A stretch of 52,789 nucleotides of DNA, from positions 1 through 52,789 of the forward strand of contig JAUMWJ010000010.1 of assembly GCA_030529655.1 (NCBI GenBank), in the 5' to 3' direction. This stretch comes from Eubacteriales bacterium. GTDB lineage: Bacteria > Bacillota > Clostridia > Oscillospirales > Oscillospiraceae. The translations under genes and the position numbers were made by a program. The notes below the pieces were generated by a model. It was given only the letters and a program-made list of their open reading frames with translations. It was not told the DNA's origin and made no database searches. This document shows positions 8,552-17,010 of this stretch, piece after piece (position 1 is the stretch's first letter; each line of letters begins with the position of its first letter).

Positions 8552-9466
8552 ATGATTTGTACAATCGATGGTATCTTAGAAGCTGCCAAAAAGGGCACTA
8601 CCGGCGTAATTGCCGTGGCTGCCGCACATGACCAGCCGGTCATTGAAGCTGTGGTAGAAGCCCGTAAAGAGAAAATTGCCACGCCTATTTTGGTGGGTCA
8701 CGTGGACGAGATCAGCGAAATGCTTCAAAAGCTGGGCGAGAATCCTGCCGACTATGAGATCATCGCCGGCGACACCGATCAGGATTGCGCTGCCAAAGCA
8801 GTGGCACTGTGTGCCGAGGGTAAGGCCAATTTCCTGATGAAAGGCATTTTGGGCACTGCCGATCTGATGCGTGCCGTATTCAACAAAGAGTGCGGTCTGC
8901 GTACGGCGCATCTGACGACCCATTGTATGTTTTATGAAATCCCCGCCTTGGGCAGAATGTTGATCCTGACCGATGGCGGCGTCAACACCTTCCCCGATTT
9001 GGATAAAAAAGCCGAGATTCTGGAGAATGCCGCTATGGTGCTGCAGGCCCTGGGATATGAGGAGATCAACGCTGCCTGTGTCTGCGGTGCAGAGCAGGTC
9101 AACCCCAAGATCCAATCTACCGTGGATGCAGATCTGCTCAGCAAGATGACCGATCGCTGGGCTAAGTATCATATGAATGTCTGCGGTCCTGTGGCGTTGG
9201 ATCTGGCAATCAGCGAAGATGCCTGCCATCATAAGCACTATGCCGCTCCCGGTGCCGGTAAGGCAGATATTCTGTTGGTTCCCAATTATGAGGTAGGTAA
9301 CGGTATCGGCAAAGCCGCTTCCCTGTTCGGCAATGCCAAGAATGCCGGCATTATCCTCGGCGCCAAGGTGCCTATCGTTCTGGTTTCCCGCGCTGACAGT
9401 GCCTATTCCAAGTTGGCCTCCATTGCAGCCGGCAGCGTGTTGGCTGCGCGTATGGATCTGAATTAA
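8552..9466 (+). CDS. ptb: Phosphate butyryltransferase / phosphate acetyltransferase family enzyme
   Basis: The enzyme interconverts acyl-CoA and acyl phosphate. At 304 residues it has the length of Ptb rather than of full Pta. It contains the family blocks FLMKG near 95-99, LTDGGVNTFPD near 139-149 and a C-terminal NYEVGNG/ VPIVLVSRADS region. The ATG at 8552 is chosen because GGAGGAGG lies ten bases upstream; an upstream ATG at 8528 lacks an SD. No butyrate kinase gene is beside it, so specificity between butyryl and acetyl groups cannot be settled here. The next gene is an aminotransferase 39 bases downstream, so the acyl-CoA may derive from amino acid breakdown. A CoA-transferase of the butyrate route is at 37447-38796. 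Confidence 0.85.
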   Translation: MICTIDGILEAAKKGTTGVIAVAAAHDQPVIEAVVEARKEKIATPILVGHVDEISEMLQKLGENPADYEIIAGDTDQDCAAKAVALCAEGKANFLMKGILGTADLMRAVFNKECGLRTAHLTTHCMFYEIPALGRMLILTDGGVNTFPDLDKKAEILENAAMVLQALGYEEINAACVCGAEQVNPKIQSTVDADLLSKMTDRWAKYHMNVCGPVALDLAISEDACHHKHYAAPGAGKADILLVPNYEVGNGIGKAASLFGNAKNAGIILGAKVPIVLVSRADSAYSKLASIAAGSVLAARMDLN

Positions 9467-9505
9467 ATATATTACCCTAAATTACATTATTAAGGAGATT
9501 ATATC

Positions 9506-10696
9506 ATGGTCAATCAAGAATTTTATCATCTGGGTACCGCGCCCTCGGTTATTCGTCAGTTATTTGCCTACGGTCTGCAGCAGGCCGCTATTGTAGGTGC
9601 TGAAAATGTATACGACTATTCTCTGGGCAATCCCAGTATTCCTGCTCCCGCCAAGGTCAACCGGTCCATCCATGAGATCGTGGACGAGATCGACTCCATC
9701 AAGCTGCATGGCTACTCCATGGCCGCCGGCTTTGACACCGCCCGTGACGCTGTTGCCGCTGATCTGAGCAAGCGCTTTGGTCTGGACATCAAAGGCAGCG
9801 AGCTGTTCTTCACCTGCGGTGCTGCACCGGCACTCATCTCCATTATCAAGGCAATGATCGTTGACAGCAACAGTGAGATTATGGTCATCGCCCCCTTCTT
9901 CCCCGAGTATCGCCCCTTCATTACCGCAAACGGCGGCAAGATGGTGGTTGTTCCCGCTGATACCGAGGCATTCCAGGTTCATCTGGACGCCGTGGAGGAA
10001 CGCATTACCGCAAACACTCAGGCTATCATCGTCAACTCTCCCAACAACCCCTCCGGTGTTGTGTATACCGAGGAAACCCTGAAGAGTCTGGCAGCCCTGC
10101 TGGAGCGCAAGAGCGCCGAGTACGGCCATCCCATCTACATCATCGCTGATGAGCCCTACCGTGAGCTGGTATACGGTGGTGTGAAGGTTCCCTTCATTCC
10201 GTGCCTGTATAAAAACACCATCGTCTGCTACTCCTACTCCAAGTCCCTGTCCCTGCCCGGTGAGCGTATCGGTTATGTGTATGTCCCCGGCTTTGCTGAT
10301 GACAGCGCTGCTGTCTATGCTGCCGTTTCCGGTGCTGCCCGTATTATGGGCCATGTCTGTCCTCCCACACTGCTGCAGAAGGTTATCGAGCGCTGCGCTG
10401 AGGAGCGTCCTGATCTGGTGGCTTACGACGAAAACCGTAATCTGCTGTATCATTCTCTCACCGAGATGGGTTATGAGTGTGCTAAGCCCGACGGAGCATT
10501 CTATCTGTTCGTCAAGGCGCCCAACGGCGATGCTAACGCTTTCTCCGAAAAGGCAAAGCTGGAGCATAACCTGCTGGTCGTTCCTGCTGACGGCTTCGGC
10601 TGTCCCGGTTACTTCCGTTTGAGTTACTGTGTCGCCAATGACATGATCAAACGCTCTCTGCCTGCCTTCAAGGCCATGATCGAGTCCTATCAATAA
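9506..10696 (+). CDS. PLP-dependent class I/II aminotransferase
   Basis: This 396-residue fold-type I aminotransferase transfers the amino group of an unidentified amino acid. Visible features are NSPNNPSG at 177-184, DEPY at 215-218 (Asp for the PLP pyridine nitrogen), the Schiff-base Lys 246 in SYSKSLSLPGERIGY, and a C-terminal FRLSYC with the substrate-carboxylate Arg. The subgroup is aspartate-aminotransferase-like; I cannot name the substrate. AAGGAGA lies seven bases before the ATG. It is in tandem with the phosphate acyltransferase gene and followed by a strong terminator, so the two form a short operon flanked by two YkvI-type permeases. Confidence 0.9.
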   Translation: MVNQEFYHLGTAPSVIRQLFAYGLQQAAIVGAENVYDYSLGNPSIPAPAKVNRSIHEIVDEIDSIKLHGYSMAAGFDTARDAVAADLSKRFGLDIKGSELFFTCGAAPALISIIKAMIVDSNSEIMVIAPFFPEYRPFITANGGKMVVVPADTEAFQVHLDAVEERITANTQAIIVNSPNNPSGVVYTEETLKSLAALLERKSAEYGHPIYIIADEPYRELVYGGVKVPFIPCLYKNTIVCYSYSKSLSLPGERIGYVYVPGFADDSAAVYAAVSGAARIMGHVCPPTLLQKVIERCAEERPDLVAYDENRNLLYHSLTEMGYECAKPDGAFYLFVKAPNGDANAFSEKAKLEHNLLVVPADGFGCPGYFRLSYCVANDMIKRSLPAFKAMIESYQ

Positions 10697-10707
10697 AAAC
10701 TACATAG

Positions 10708-10738
10708 AAGAAAGACAGCCCTTACGGCTGTCTTTCTT
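10708..10738. terminator. Bidirectional terminator between the aminotransferase and the second YkvI-family gene
   Basis: A 13-bp perfect stem (10708-10720 with 10726-10738) has a 5-base loop and T/C-rich flank. It ends the aminotransferase gene. The TAA stop of the minus-strand permease (10722-10724) lies in the loop, the same layout as the terminator at 7261-7290. Confidence 0.88.
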
Positions 10739-11765
10739 TCTTTTCACGCACTCTCCATATAGCAAGGCATACAAGCAGTAATACTCCCATGTAACCCGTA
10801 CAAGGGTAGATCAGCGCTACCAACCGATCAAAGGGCATCTGAGCCAGTGCCAGCGCGGCTGCCGATAAAACGGCAGCCAGACTCCGCCCGTTTTTCTGTC
10901 CCATCACATTGCCGCATACTGTCCACAGCATGGGTGCGGCGGTAGAATAAATCCCGCACAGCAGCACCAGAGAATACAACATCCCCATCCACGGTGCCAA
11001 TTCATGAGCCAGTTGCAGCGTAGGTACGGTGTAACGCATATCACCGCCGTTTAATAGTGCCAAGTCCATACACAATACCGTTCCCATAAGGACCAATCCG
11101 CCGATCACGCCGCCGGCAGAAGCGTTTTTACGGCTCGATGCTCCACTGCCCAATGCCATTAAAAACGGGATCGAGCCAAATACATTGTAGGCAGCGTATA
11201 AGATTCCACTGCTCCACCAGTTAGGCGCTGCCTGTTGCGCGGTCAAGGCAGTATTGAAATGTATGCCGGTACGCAGGATAGTTCCTATGGATATTGCCAG
11301 TGCAAATGCAATGATCACCGGGCCAATGTGACTTACAATATCCGCCAAACGGCGAAAGCCCCCCACATAAGTCACAAATACCAATATTGTCATGAGCAAA
11401 CTGCCCCATAGATGGGGTAAGCCATAGTATTCCTGCAAGGCCGCACCTGCACCGGACAGCATAACTACCAACGCGCCAAAGAGATAGATACTCGTCAGCC
11501 ATTCGTAAATTGTCCCCAAAATCTTGCCGCAAAATAACCTATATGGTTGATCGGGTAATGATTGCCTCATTCGATAACCTGTTGCCATAATGCTGCCACC
11601 CACCCAGGCGAGCAAGGCGGCGCTGACGGCAATGGCACCCAGACCTTTTATCCCATAAGTCGCATAAAACTGAATAATTTCCTGTCCCGAAGCAAACCCC
11701 GAGCCGATGATAAAGGCAATGTAAGCGCCTGCCATTCCCCATACGGAGTTGTATTTTTGCTGCAT
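10722..11765 (-). CDS. YkvI-family membrane permease (second copy)
   Basis: This 347-residue protein has about ten hydrophobic helices and the GSGFASGQE segment near residues 20-28, which matches the start of the permease at 7274-8353, so both belong to the YkvI group of the APC superfamily. The two are clearly divergent in sequence and not a recent duplication. The ATG at 11765 is preferred because GGAGGG ends six bases upstream; an earlier ATG at 11771 touches the SD. Substrate unknown. It may belong to the operon of the acyltransferase upstream (84 bases away). The last codons and stop form half of a terminator. Confidence 0.78.
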   Translation of the reverse strand: MQQKYNSVWGMAGAYIAFIIGSGFASGQEIIQFYATYGIKGLGAIAVSAALLAWVGGSIMATGYRMRQSLPDQPYRLFCGKILGTIYEWLTSIYLFGALVVMLSGAGAALQEYYGLPHLWGSLLMTILVFVTYVGGFRRLADIVSHIGPVIIAFALAISIGTILRTGIHFNTALTAQQAAPNWWSSGILYAAYNVFGSIPFLMALGSGASSRKNASAGGVIGGLVLMGTVLCMDLALLNGGDMRYTVPTLQLAHELAPWMGMLYSLVLLCGIYSTAAPMLWTVCGNVMGQKNGRSLAAVLSAAALALAQMPFDRLVALIYPCTGYMGVLLLVCLAIWRVREKKERQP

Positions 11766-11848
11766 AGACATCCCTCCGCTATCTACTCTATGCAGTCGCG
11801 CTGAAAACAATTAGCATATGTGCGATGCGGCATTACCAAGTCATCATG

Positions 11849-13123
11849 TTATGTGCGTACGCCGCTTTTATGCAGTTTATACAGTTCCTCTGTGGCCAAA
11901 CGGGTCTTTGCCACAACATCCCCGCCTTCCGTGGGGAAGCAGTAATACAGCGTCTTTTGGTCGCCGATGCAAATCATATCGCCCAGCTCGTACCAGAAAT
12001 AGTCCGCATAAAGGCTGTAGGATTGGTGCGGTGGTAAGGAAAACTGCAGCTCATCCTCTGCTCCGGTGAGGCAGAATCCATCCGTCCCGTGGCGCAGCCG
12101 TCCCTTCCCGATTTCATAAATGCACTTGGTGTTGACCATCATGCGAATTGTTACGGGAATGTCCAACTGATAGGTGCCTTGTTCAATTTCCTCCCGCACA
12201 CACGCGCGTTCCCATGCGTACCAGTCCGGAACATGGACAAAGATGTCCTCACCATCCTCTCCTCGCAGGTAGCCAAATTCGTCCAACTGCCATATCTTGC
12301 CACAGTGATGACACCGCAGATGGACTCCCTTGCCTTCCATCTGTCCTTCGGCGTAACACTTAGGGCACTTGTACAGCACCCGATTCAGACCGTCAGTACG
12401 AAAAGTCTCGTTAATTTTGATGCCGTTCTCCTGCTGCCATCGAAATCCGTCAAATCTGAATTGTTCATTGACAATTTCCTGTAGTTCCTCCGGGCTTTTT
12501 TCCACAATTTCCTCCGGTGAAAGGAGATACTCCATGGTGGCGCTAACCTTGGCGCGCCGAGGCTGGAGCATATTGTAAAGTGGGTCGTGAGAAAACGCCC
12601 CATAGGTGCGAATCATCACCACCGGCAGTTTCAGCAATTTCATACATTTACCCAGAGAGGTCGGCAACGGTGTAGCGGTGCCGTCAAAGGTATAGCTGGC
12701 TTCCGGGTACATCAGAATGGAACTGTTGAGTTTGCCAGAGGCGTATATCATATCCCGCACCATCGTGGTGTCCATGACAAATTTCTGCGCCGGTATGCAC
12801 CCCAGATGACGCATAAGCCAATTTTTCCCCACAAACCCGTCAGAGGTGCAGATGATGTGGTAGCATTGATGCCGCAGGAGTGTGGCGGCGATTTTCAAAT
12901 CCAAGAAACAGGAGTGATTCATCAGATAAAGAGCAGGCTGTCCCTTGTTTAACCGCTCCATCCCCTTTTTCTCGTAGGAAAACCCCACTTCCTTTAGTTC
13001 CCCTGCGCTGACAACCTGCAGCAGCTTCCGAAAAAACGGTGTTTGCCTAACAGGTGGACGGTGGGCCGGTGTCTGCAGCTTCAAAACCTCCTGGTAGGTC
13101 AGTTTCTTGCATTTGATTTTCAT
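11849..13123 (-). CDS. PlsC-like acyltransferase with C-terminal zinc-ribbon domain
   Basis: Residues 60-200 form a lysophosphatidate-acyltransferase-like domain: NHSCFLD at 69-75 supplies the catalytic H-x4-D, and PEASYTFDG at 140-148 stands where PlsC has its PEGTRS block. It should transfer an acyl chain to a glycerophospholipid-type acceptor at the inner membrane. Residues 250-275 carry CPKC and CHHC (Cys 253, 256, 271, 274), a zinc ribbon, followed by about 150 residues of unrecognised sequence. At 424 residues it is nearly twice the size of ordinary PlsC. A separate standard PlsC is at 40960-41553, so this one probably has a different acceptor. ATG follows AAGGAGA. No membrane helix is obvious. 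Confidence 0.78.
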   Translation of the reverse strand: MKIKCKKLTYQEVLKLQTPAHRPPVRQTPFFRKLLQVVSAGELKEVGFSYEKKGMERLNKGQPALYLMNHSCFLDLKIAATLLRHQCYHIICTSDGFVGKNWLMRHLGCIPAQKFVMDTTMVRDMIYASGKLNSSILMYPEASYTFDGTATPLPTSLGKCMKLLKLPVVMIRTYGAFSHDPLYNMLQPRRAKVSATMEYLLSPEEIVEKSPEELQEIVNEQFRFDGFRWQQENGIKINETFRTDGLNRVLYKCPKCYAEGQMEGKGVHLRCHHCGKIWQLDEFGYLRGEDGEDIFVHVPDWYAWERACVREEIEQGTYQLDIPVTIRMMVNTKCIYEIGKGRLRHGTDGFCLTGAEDELQFSLPPHQSYSLYADYFWYELGDMICIGDQKTLYYCFPTEGGDVVAKTRLATEELYKLHKSGVRT

Positions 13124-13196
13124 ATCTCTCTCCTTGTGCTTTGGTCGTCAGATAAGGAAATCCGTTCTGACTTGGTTTGTGCCATACGCTGTCTTT

Positions 13197-14636
13197 TTAT
13201 TTCATCCGGCGCAGAACTTCCACCGTCATTGCCCATACCCGCTGCACGGATGATAGCGACATCCGTTCACGGCAGGTGTGGATCTCTTTCAACTCCGGCC
13301 CATAGGATACGCAGTCCAAGCCGGGTAACTTGTCAGCAAACAAACCACATTCCACGCCGGCATGAATCGCTTCGATTTTCGGAGCGTAACCGTATTGCTG
13401 TGTAAAAACCTCCATCATCAGGTCACGCAGTGGGGATTCCTTGCGATACTGCCATCCCGGATAACTGCCGGAAATTACCGTACTGCCGCCTAACTGTTCC
13501 ATCAGGCAAGCCAAACGCTCCCACAGCATCTCTTTCTGACTGGCTATACTGCTGCGAACACTAAATACCGCTTCCACCTCGGTATCCGATGAAGTCAAAA
13601 TCCCCATATTCAGCGAGGTCTGCACCAATCCTTCTATGTCGGCACTCATCGCCTGAATACCGTTGGGCAGGCAGTTGAGCATACAAATCACGCGCTCGGT
13701 GGCAGCTTGGTTCATGGCAGCAGCGTAAGATTCGCTTTCTGTCACGCAAACACGCACACCGCTGTCGGTGATCGCATACTCATTTCGGAATGCAAGCTCC
13801 ATAGCGGCACAAGTACCCTGTGCCGCTTCTCTATCCTGCACTACGATCTGCGCCGTGCTTTCATTGGGAATCACATTATCTTTTTTGCCGCCCTCCACAC
13901 AAATAAGGCGTGTTTCCGTCTTTTGCCCGATCGCGCGCAGTACGCGTCCCATCAGCATATTGGCATTGGCTCGTCCCTTGTTGATCTCAATGCCCGAATG
14001 GCCGCCCTGCAAGCCGGAAATCCTCACCGTCAGCACTGTACCCTCCATGTTCTCGCGCATAACAGGCAAGCGGCATGATACCATACTGCCGCCTGCACAG
14101 CTAACGGTAAAAACGCCCTCGTCCTCAGAGTCTAAATTCAACATACGCCGCCCCTGCAGCATACTCACATCAATACCGGCAGCACCCGGCATACCGATTT
14201 CTTCATCCACAGTAAAGATACATTCCAACGCCGGATGTGCCAAATCCTCATCGTCCAGCAGAGCCAGCATAATGGCCACAGCAATACCGTCATCAGCCCC
14301 CAGAGTAGTTCCCTTGGCATAGATCTTATCGCCGTCGACGGCAAGATCCAAGCCCTCATGGGCCATATCTTTGGTGCAGTCCGCCGCCTTCTCGCACACC
14401 ATATCCATGTGTCCCTGTAAAATCACGCTCTCTGACGCTTCATAGCCGGAAGATGCCGCCTTGCAGATAATGACATTGTTTAATTCGTCCTGCCAATATG
14501 GCAATTTACGCTCCTGTGCAAACGCCACCAGCCAGTTACTGACCTGCTTTGTGTTGCCCGAACCATGGGGAATGGCGCAAAGCTGTTCAAAATAGGTGAA
14601 AACACCTTTCGGCTCTAAATGGCTTAAAACGGACAT
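13197..14636 (-). CDS. pepD: Xaa-His dipeptidase (aminoacyl-histidine dipeptidase), M20 family
   Basis: This 479-residue metallopeptidase has the usual PepD length. Metal-site blocks of the M20 family are visible: GHMDMVCE near 76-83, the bridging Asp in GADDG near 113-117, DEEIGMPGA near 145-153 with the catalytic Glu pair, and a late His in EAIHAGVECG near 427-436. It cleaves dipeptides in the cytoplasm, probably with zinc. ATG follows an AAAGGAAG SD. It lies 16 bases after hypB in the same direction and upstream of the acyltransferase gene, but no functional link is evident. Confidence 0.93.
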   Translation of the reverse strand: MSVLSHLEPKGVFTYFEQLCAIPHGSGNTKQVSNWLVAFAQERKLPYWQDELNNVIICKAASSGYEASESVILQGHMDMVCEKAADCTKDMAHEGLDLAVDGDKIYAKGTTLGADDGIAVAIMLALLDDEDLAHPALECIFTVDEEIGMPGAAGIDVSMLQGRRMLNLDSEDEGVFTVSCAGGSMVSCRLPVMRENMEGTVLTVRISGLQGGHSGIEINKGRANANMLMGRVLRAIGQKTETRLICVEGGKKDNVIPNESTAQIVVQDREAAQGTCAAMELAFRNEYAITDSGVRVCVTESESYAAAMNQAATERVICMLNCLPNGIQAMSADIEGLVQTSLNMGILTSSDTEVEAVFSVRSSIASQKEMLWERLACLMEQLGGSTVISGSYPGWQYRKESPLRDLMMEVFTQQYGYAPKIEAIHAGVECGLFADKLPGLDCVSYGPELKEIHTCRERMSLSSVQRVWAMTVEVLRRMK

Positions 14637-14652
14637 TTCGCAACGCTTCCTT

Positions 14653-15324
14653 TCAATTCTTCTGCCAGTCCCTGACCTGTTCCTTCAGCCAGTTGCACCA
14701 CACATCCACACCCTCGCCGGTCTTAGCGGAAATGGGGAAGATTTGAATATTGGGATTGCGGCGACGGGCATATTCCTGCACCTTATCCATGTCAAAATCG
14801 AAATAGGGCAGCACATCGATCTTATTGATGATCAACACATCGCAAACCTGGAAAATCAGCGGATACTTTAACGGCTTGTCATGGCCCTCGGGAACAGAAA
14901 GAATCATCACATTTTTCACGGCCCCGGTGTCAAATTCGGCCGGACACACCAGATTGCCCACATTCTCCAGCACCACAAGATCCAGATCCTCGGTGCCAAA
15001 GCTTTGAAGACCCTGACGAGTCATGTCCGCATCTAAGTGGCACATACCACCGGTATGGAGCTGAATGGCACGCACACCGGCTTCCTGAATGGCGGCAGCA
15101 TCTACATCAGAATCAATATCTGCTTCCATTACGCCCATTTTCAACTCGTCCTTCAAACCCTCAATCGTGCGCTTTAGCGTGGTCGTCTTACCGCTGCCGG
15201 GAGACGACATCAAATTCAGCAGAAAAGTGCCCTGTTCTTTCAGTTGTGCGCGCAGCTTCGCCGCATCCGCGTCATTGTCCGCAAAAATACTTTCTTTTAC
15301 TTCAATCACTTTAAATGCGTCCAT
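14653..15324 (-). CDS. hypB: HypB-type nickel incorporation GTPase
   Basis: This 223-residue G3E-family GTPase matches HypB, which loads nickel into NiFe hydrogenase. The Walker A loop is SPGSGKTTT at about 41-49, the metal-site block HTGGMCHLDA follows near 95-104, and NKID near 165 gives guanine specificity. It lacks the His-rich N-terminus and the CxxCGC motif of some HypB proteins. The ATG at 15324 is preferred over a TTG at 15330 because AGGAGG lies eight bases before it. It has its own promoter (15355-15383). No hypA or other hyp genes are adjacent, so its client (hydrogenase or another nickel enzyme) is encoded elsewhere. Confidence 0.92.
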   Translation of the reverse strand: MDAFKVIEVKESIFADNDADAAKLRAQLKEQGTFLLNLMSSPGSGKTTTLKRTIEGLKDELKMGVMEADIDSDVDAAAIQEAGVRAIQLHTGGMCHLDADMTRQGLQSFGTEDLDLVVLENVGNLVCPAEFDTGAVKNVMILSVPEGHDKPLKYPLIFQVCDVLIINKIDVLPYFDFDMDKVQEYARRRNPNIQIFPISAKTGEGVDVWCNWLKEQVRDWQKN

Positions 15325-15354
15325 TTGCAAGTCCTCCTCATTGAATCATTTTTT

Positions 15355-15383
15355 ATTTTACCATACACACGTCAAACATTCAA
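15355..15383 (-). promoter_or_regulatory. SigA-type promoter of hypB
   Basis: On the minus strand TTGAAT (15378-15383), a 17-base spacer and TAAAAT (15355-15360) stand just after the sipL terminator and about 30 bases before the hypB ATG. This makes hypB the first gene of its own transcript. Confidence 0.7.
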
Positions 15384-15401
15384 TCACTTCCGCAAAAGGA
15401 A

Positions 15402-15426
15402 ACCGCGATGGATGATCCACCGCGGT
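15402..15426 (-). terminator. Probable terminator of sipL
   Basis: ACCGCG/CGCGGT (15402-15407 with 15421-15426) plus an inner TGG/CCA segment form an imperfect stem, followed on the minus strand by TTTCCTTTT. It stands 22 bases after the sipL stop and before the hypB promoter. Confidence 0.6.
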
Positions 15427-15448
15427 ATGTATATACGATAAGGTTCAT

Positions 15449-16948
15449 TTATCTCACTTTTGGGATCAGCAGCATACGGTCCGGTACAGTCTCACCTTCC
15501 TCAAGCTGGTTGGCGCTGCGGATCATTGCTTCATCTGTCCTGTATTGCTTGGCAATATCCCACAAGGTTTCCTCCGGTGCCATTCGCCGCAAAATCAGCG
15601 ACGGCATTTCCTTTTGCGCCGTGTCGGTTTGGTACTCTGCGCTTCCCACCTGCATGAGCTGTGTGCGCTCGGTTTTGTGCATACGAAACTCTATGGGCAA
15701 ACTTATTTCACATACACCGCCGCTGATATGCATGGCAGACGGCATACAGACTGCACAAACACTGTCAGGCGTTTCCCGTGTGATGCTGCCTACTTCGCCG
15801 GATCGCTCCGTGCTCATGGGTGCGCCGGTTTCGTCCAGGTACAGCACCTTCATCCGCACTCGCGTGTGAAGCTGTGTACCGTTTTCGCCTGCCGTCATAT
15901 CCACCGTGTCACAGGCGGCCTCCGTCAGATAGGCAAAGGGTCGATTCTGTCCAAATTCCAACCGCTGCACAGATTCCTGCCGTTCCGGAACGCAAACCCG
16001 ATCTACGGCAAAGTCCACTGCTTTTCGCTGCACCGTGCAGGGATACCGCGTACTGTAAAGATCGGCAATGTAGGACAACGACCGCTTCTCATAAACACAT
16101 ATCAGCAGCGCAATTTTCTGCACCACCCCAAAGCCGCTGCCGCTGTCAGTACGCATAAGCCGCATTTCACCTTCCATGGCACGAGCTTCTACATGGAAAG
16201 AGGCATCCTCCGCTGCTTCTATGCCGTCAATAATTTGCGAAAATGGCAATACAACGTCATAGGTGCATAAATTCTGATGCTCCGATCGATATAACACCGA
16301 CAATGTGGCCTCACCTTTGACCACCAGTTTATTGCCGAAATGCTGACATTCATTAACCGACAATGCGATTTTATCACACAGCAGATCCTCGGGCAATTCC
16401 TGCCCGTCACCCATCATGCACTCCTGCGTAAAGGTAAATTCTCTTTCCTCTGCCACGGTCATCAGGTTCAGCTCGGTCTCCTCATGCTTGAGGCGCAAGG
16501 ACGAATCTTCCTCCGTTTCACAGCACACGGATTTTGTCGGGCAGGCATAACCGGTAGCCGTCAATTCCGGCAAAACGCGGACATATAGCTTGCGATTGGT
16601 TACAATACGGGCCTCTGTCAGTAAAAGGCGTCCGTCCACGCAGATGGTACGACAATGCAGCAGCCGCTTATCGTCCATCACGGCAGAAAACGGAACGGAC
16701 AATGACAAGCTGCGCAGTCCTGCACTCTCCTCCGAGGTATACAGCACCGTAACCTTTACCGCGCCTACCACAGTCAAGCGCCCCTCTGCCATGGTTTTCT
16801 CGCGGATCTTTAATTGCCCCACCGTGTCCACAATGCGCGCCATATCCGGACAGTATTCCGGAATCGCGGTTTCCATGGTTTCTTCGTGTGTCGTCACCAG
16901 GTTGCCTATCACTTCACAATTTACTATGTCCTTATATTTCAGTTCCAT
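15449..16948 (-). CDS. sipL: SipL-like spore coat morphogenetic protein (SPOCS/DUF3794 repeats plus LysM)
   Basis: This 499-residue protein has three repeated SPOCS (DUF3794) units of about 140 residues, then a LysM domain at about 451-499 (EETLWDIAKQY...). The order and length match Clostridioides SipL, which binds the coat ATPase SpoIVA through its LysM domain and is needed for coat assembly on the forespore outer membrane. There is no signal peptide, as expected for a mother-cell cytosolic protein. ATG follows GAGAGGA. A good SigE-type promoter precedes it, overlapping the stop of spoVM, whose product also recruits SpoIVA. SPOCS-LysM proteins without spore roles exist, but the neighbours favour SipL. 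Confidence 0.85.
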   Translation of the reverse strand: MELKYKDIVNCEVIGNLVTTHEETMETAIPEYCPDMARIVDTVGQLKIREKTMAEGRLTVVGAVKVTVLYTSEESAGLRSLSLSVPFSAVMDDKRLLHCRTICVDGRLLLTEARIVTNRKLYVRVLPELTATGYACPTKSVCCETEEDSSLRLKHEETELNLMTVAEEREFTFTQECMMGDGQELPEDLLCDKIALSVNECQHFGNKLVVKGEATLSVLYRSEHQNLCTYDVVLPFSQIIDGIEAAEDASFHVEARAMEGEMRLMRTDSGSGFGVVQKIALLICVYEKRSLSYIADLYSTRYPCTVQRKAVDFAVDRVCVPERQESVQRLEFGQNRPFAYLTEAACDTVDMTAGENGTQLHTRVRMKVLYLDETGAPMSTERSGEVGSITRETPDSVCAVCMPSAMHISGGVCEISLPIEFRMHKTERTQLMQVGSAEYQTDTAQKEMPSLILRRMAPEETLWDIAKQYRTDEAMIRSANQLEEGETVPDRMLLIPKVR

Positions 16949-16981
16949 GGTTTTGTTCCTCTCATTCTGCGTTACTACACA

Positions 16982-17010
16982 ATCGTATGAGAGGAGTCGT
17001 CCGATTATTC
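16982..17010 (-). promoter_or_regulatory. Candidate SigE (mother-cell) promoter of sipL
   Basis: On the minus strand GAATAAT (17004-17010), a 14-base spacer and CATACGAT (16982-16989) match the Bacillus SigE consensus (KMATATT, 14-15 bases, CATACAHT) at 6 of 7 and 7 of 8 positions. The -35 box overlaps the last codon and stop of spoVM. Transcription would start about 27 bases before the sipL ATG. Confidence 0.62.
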
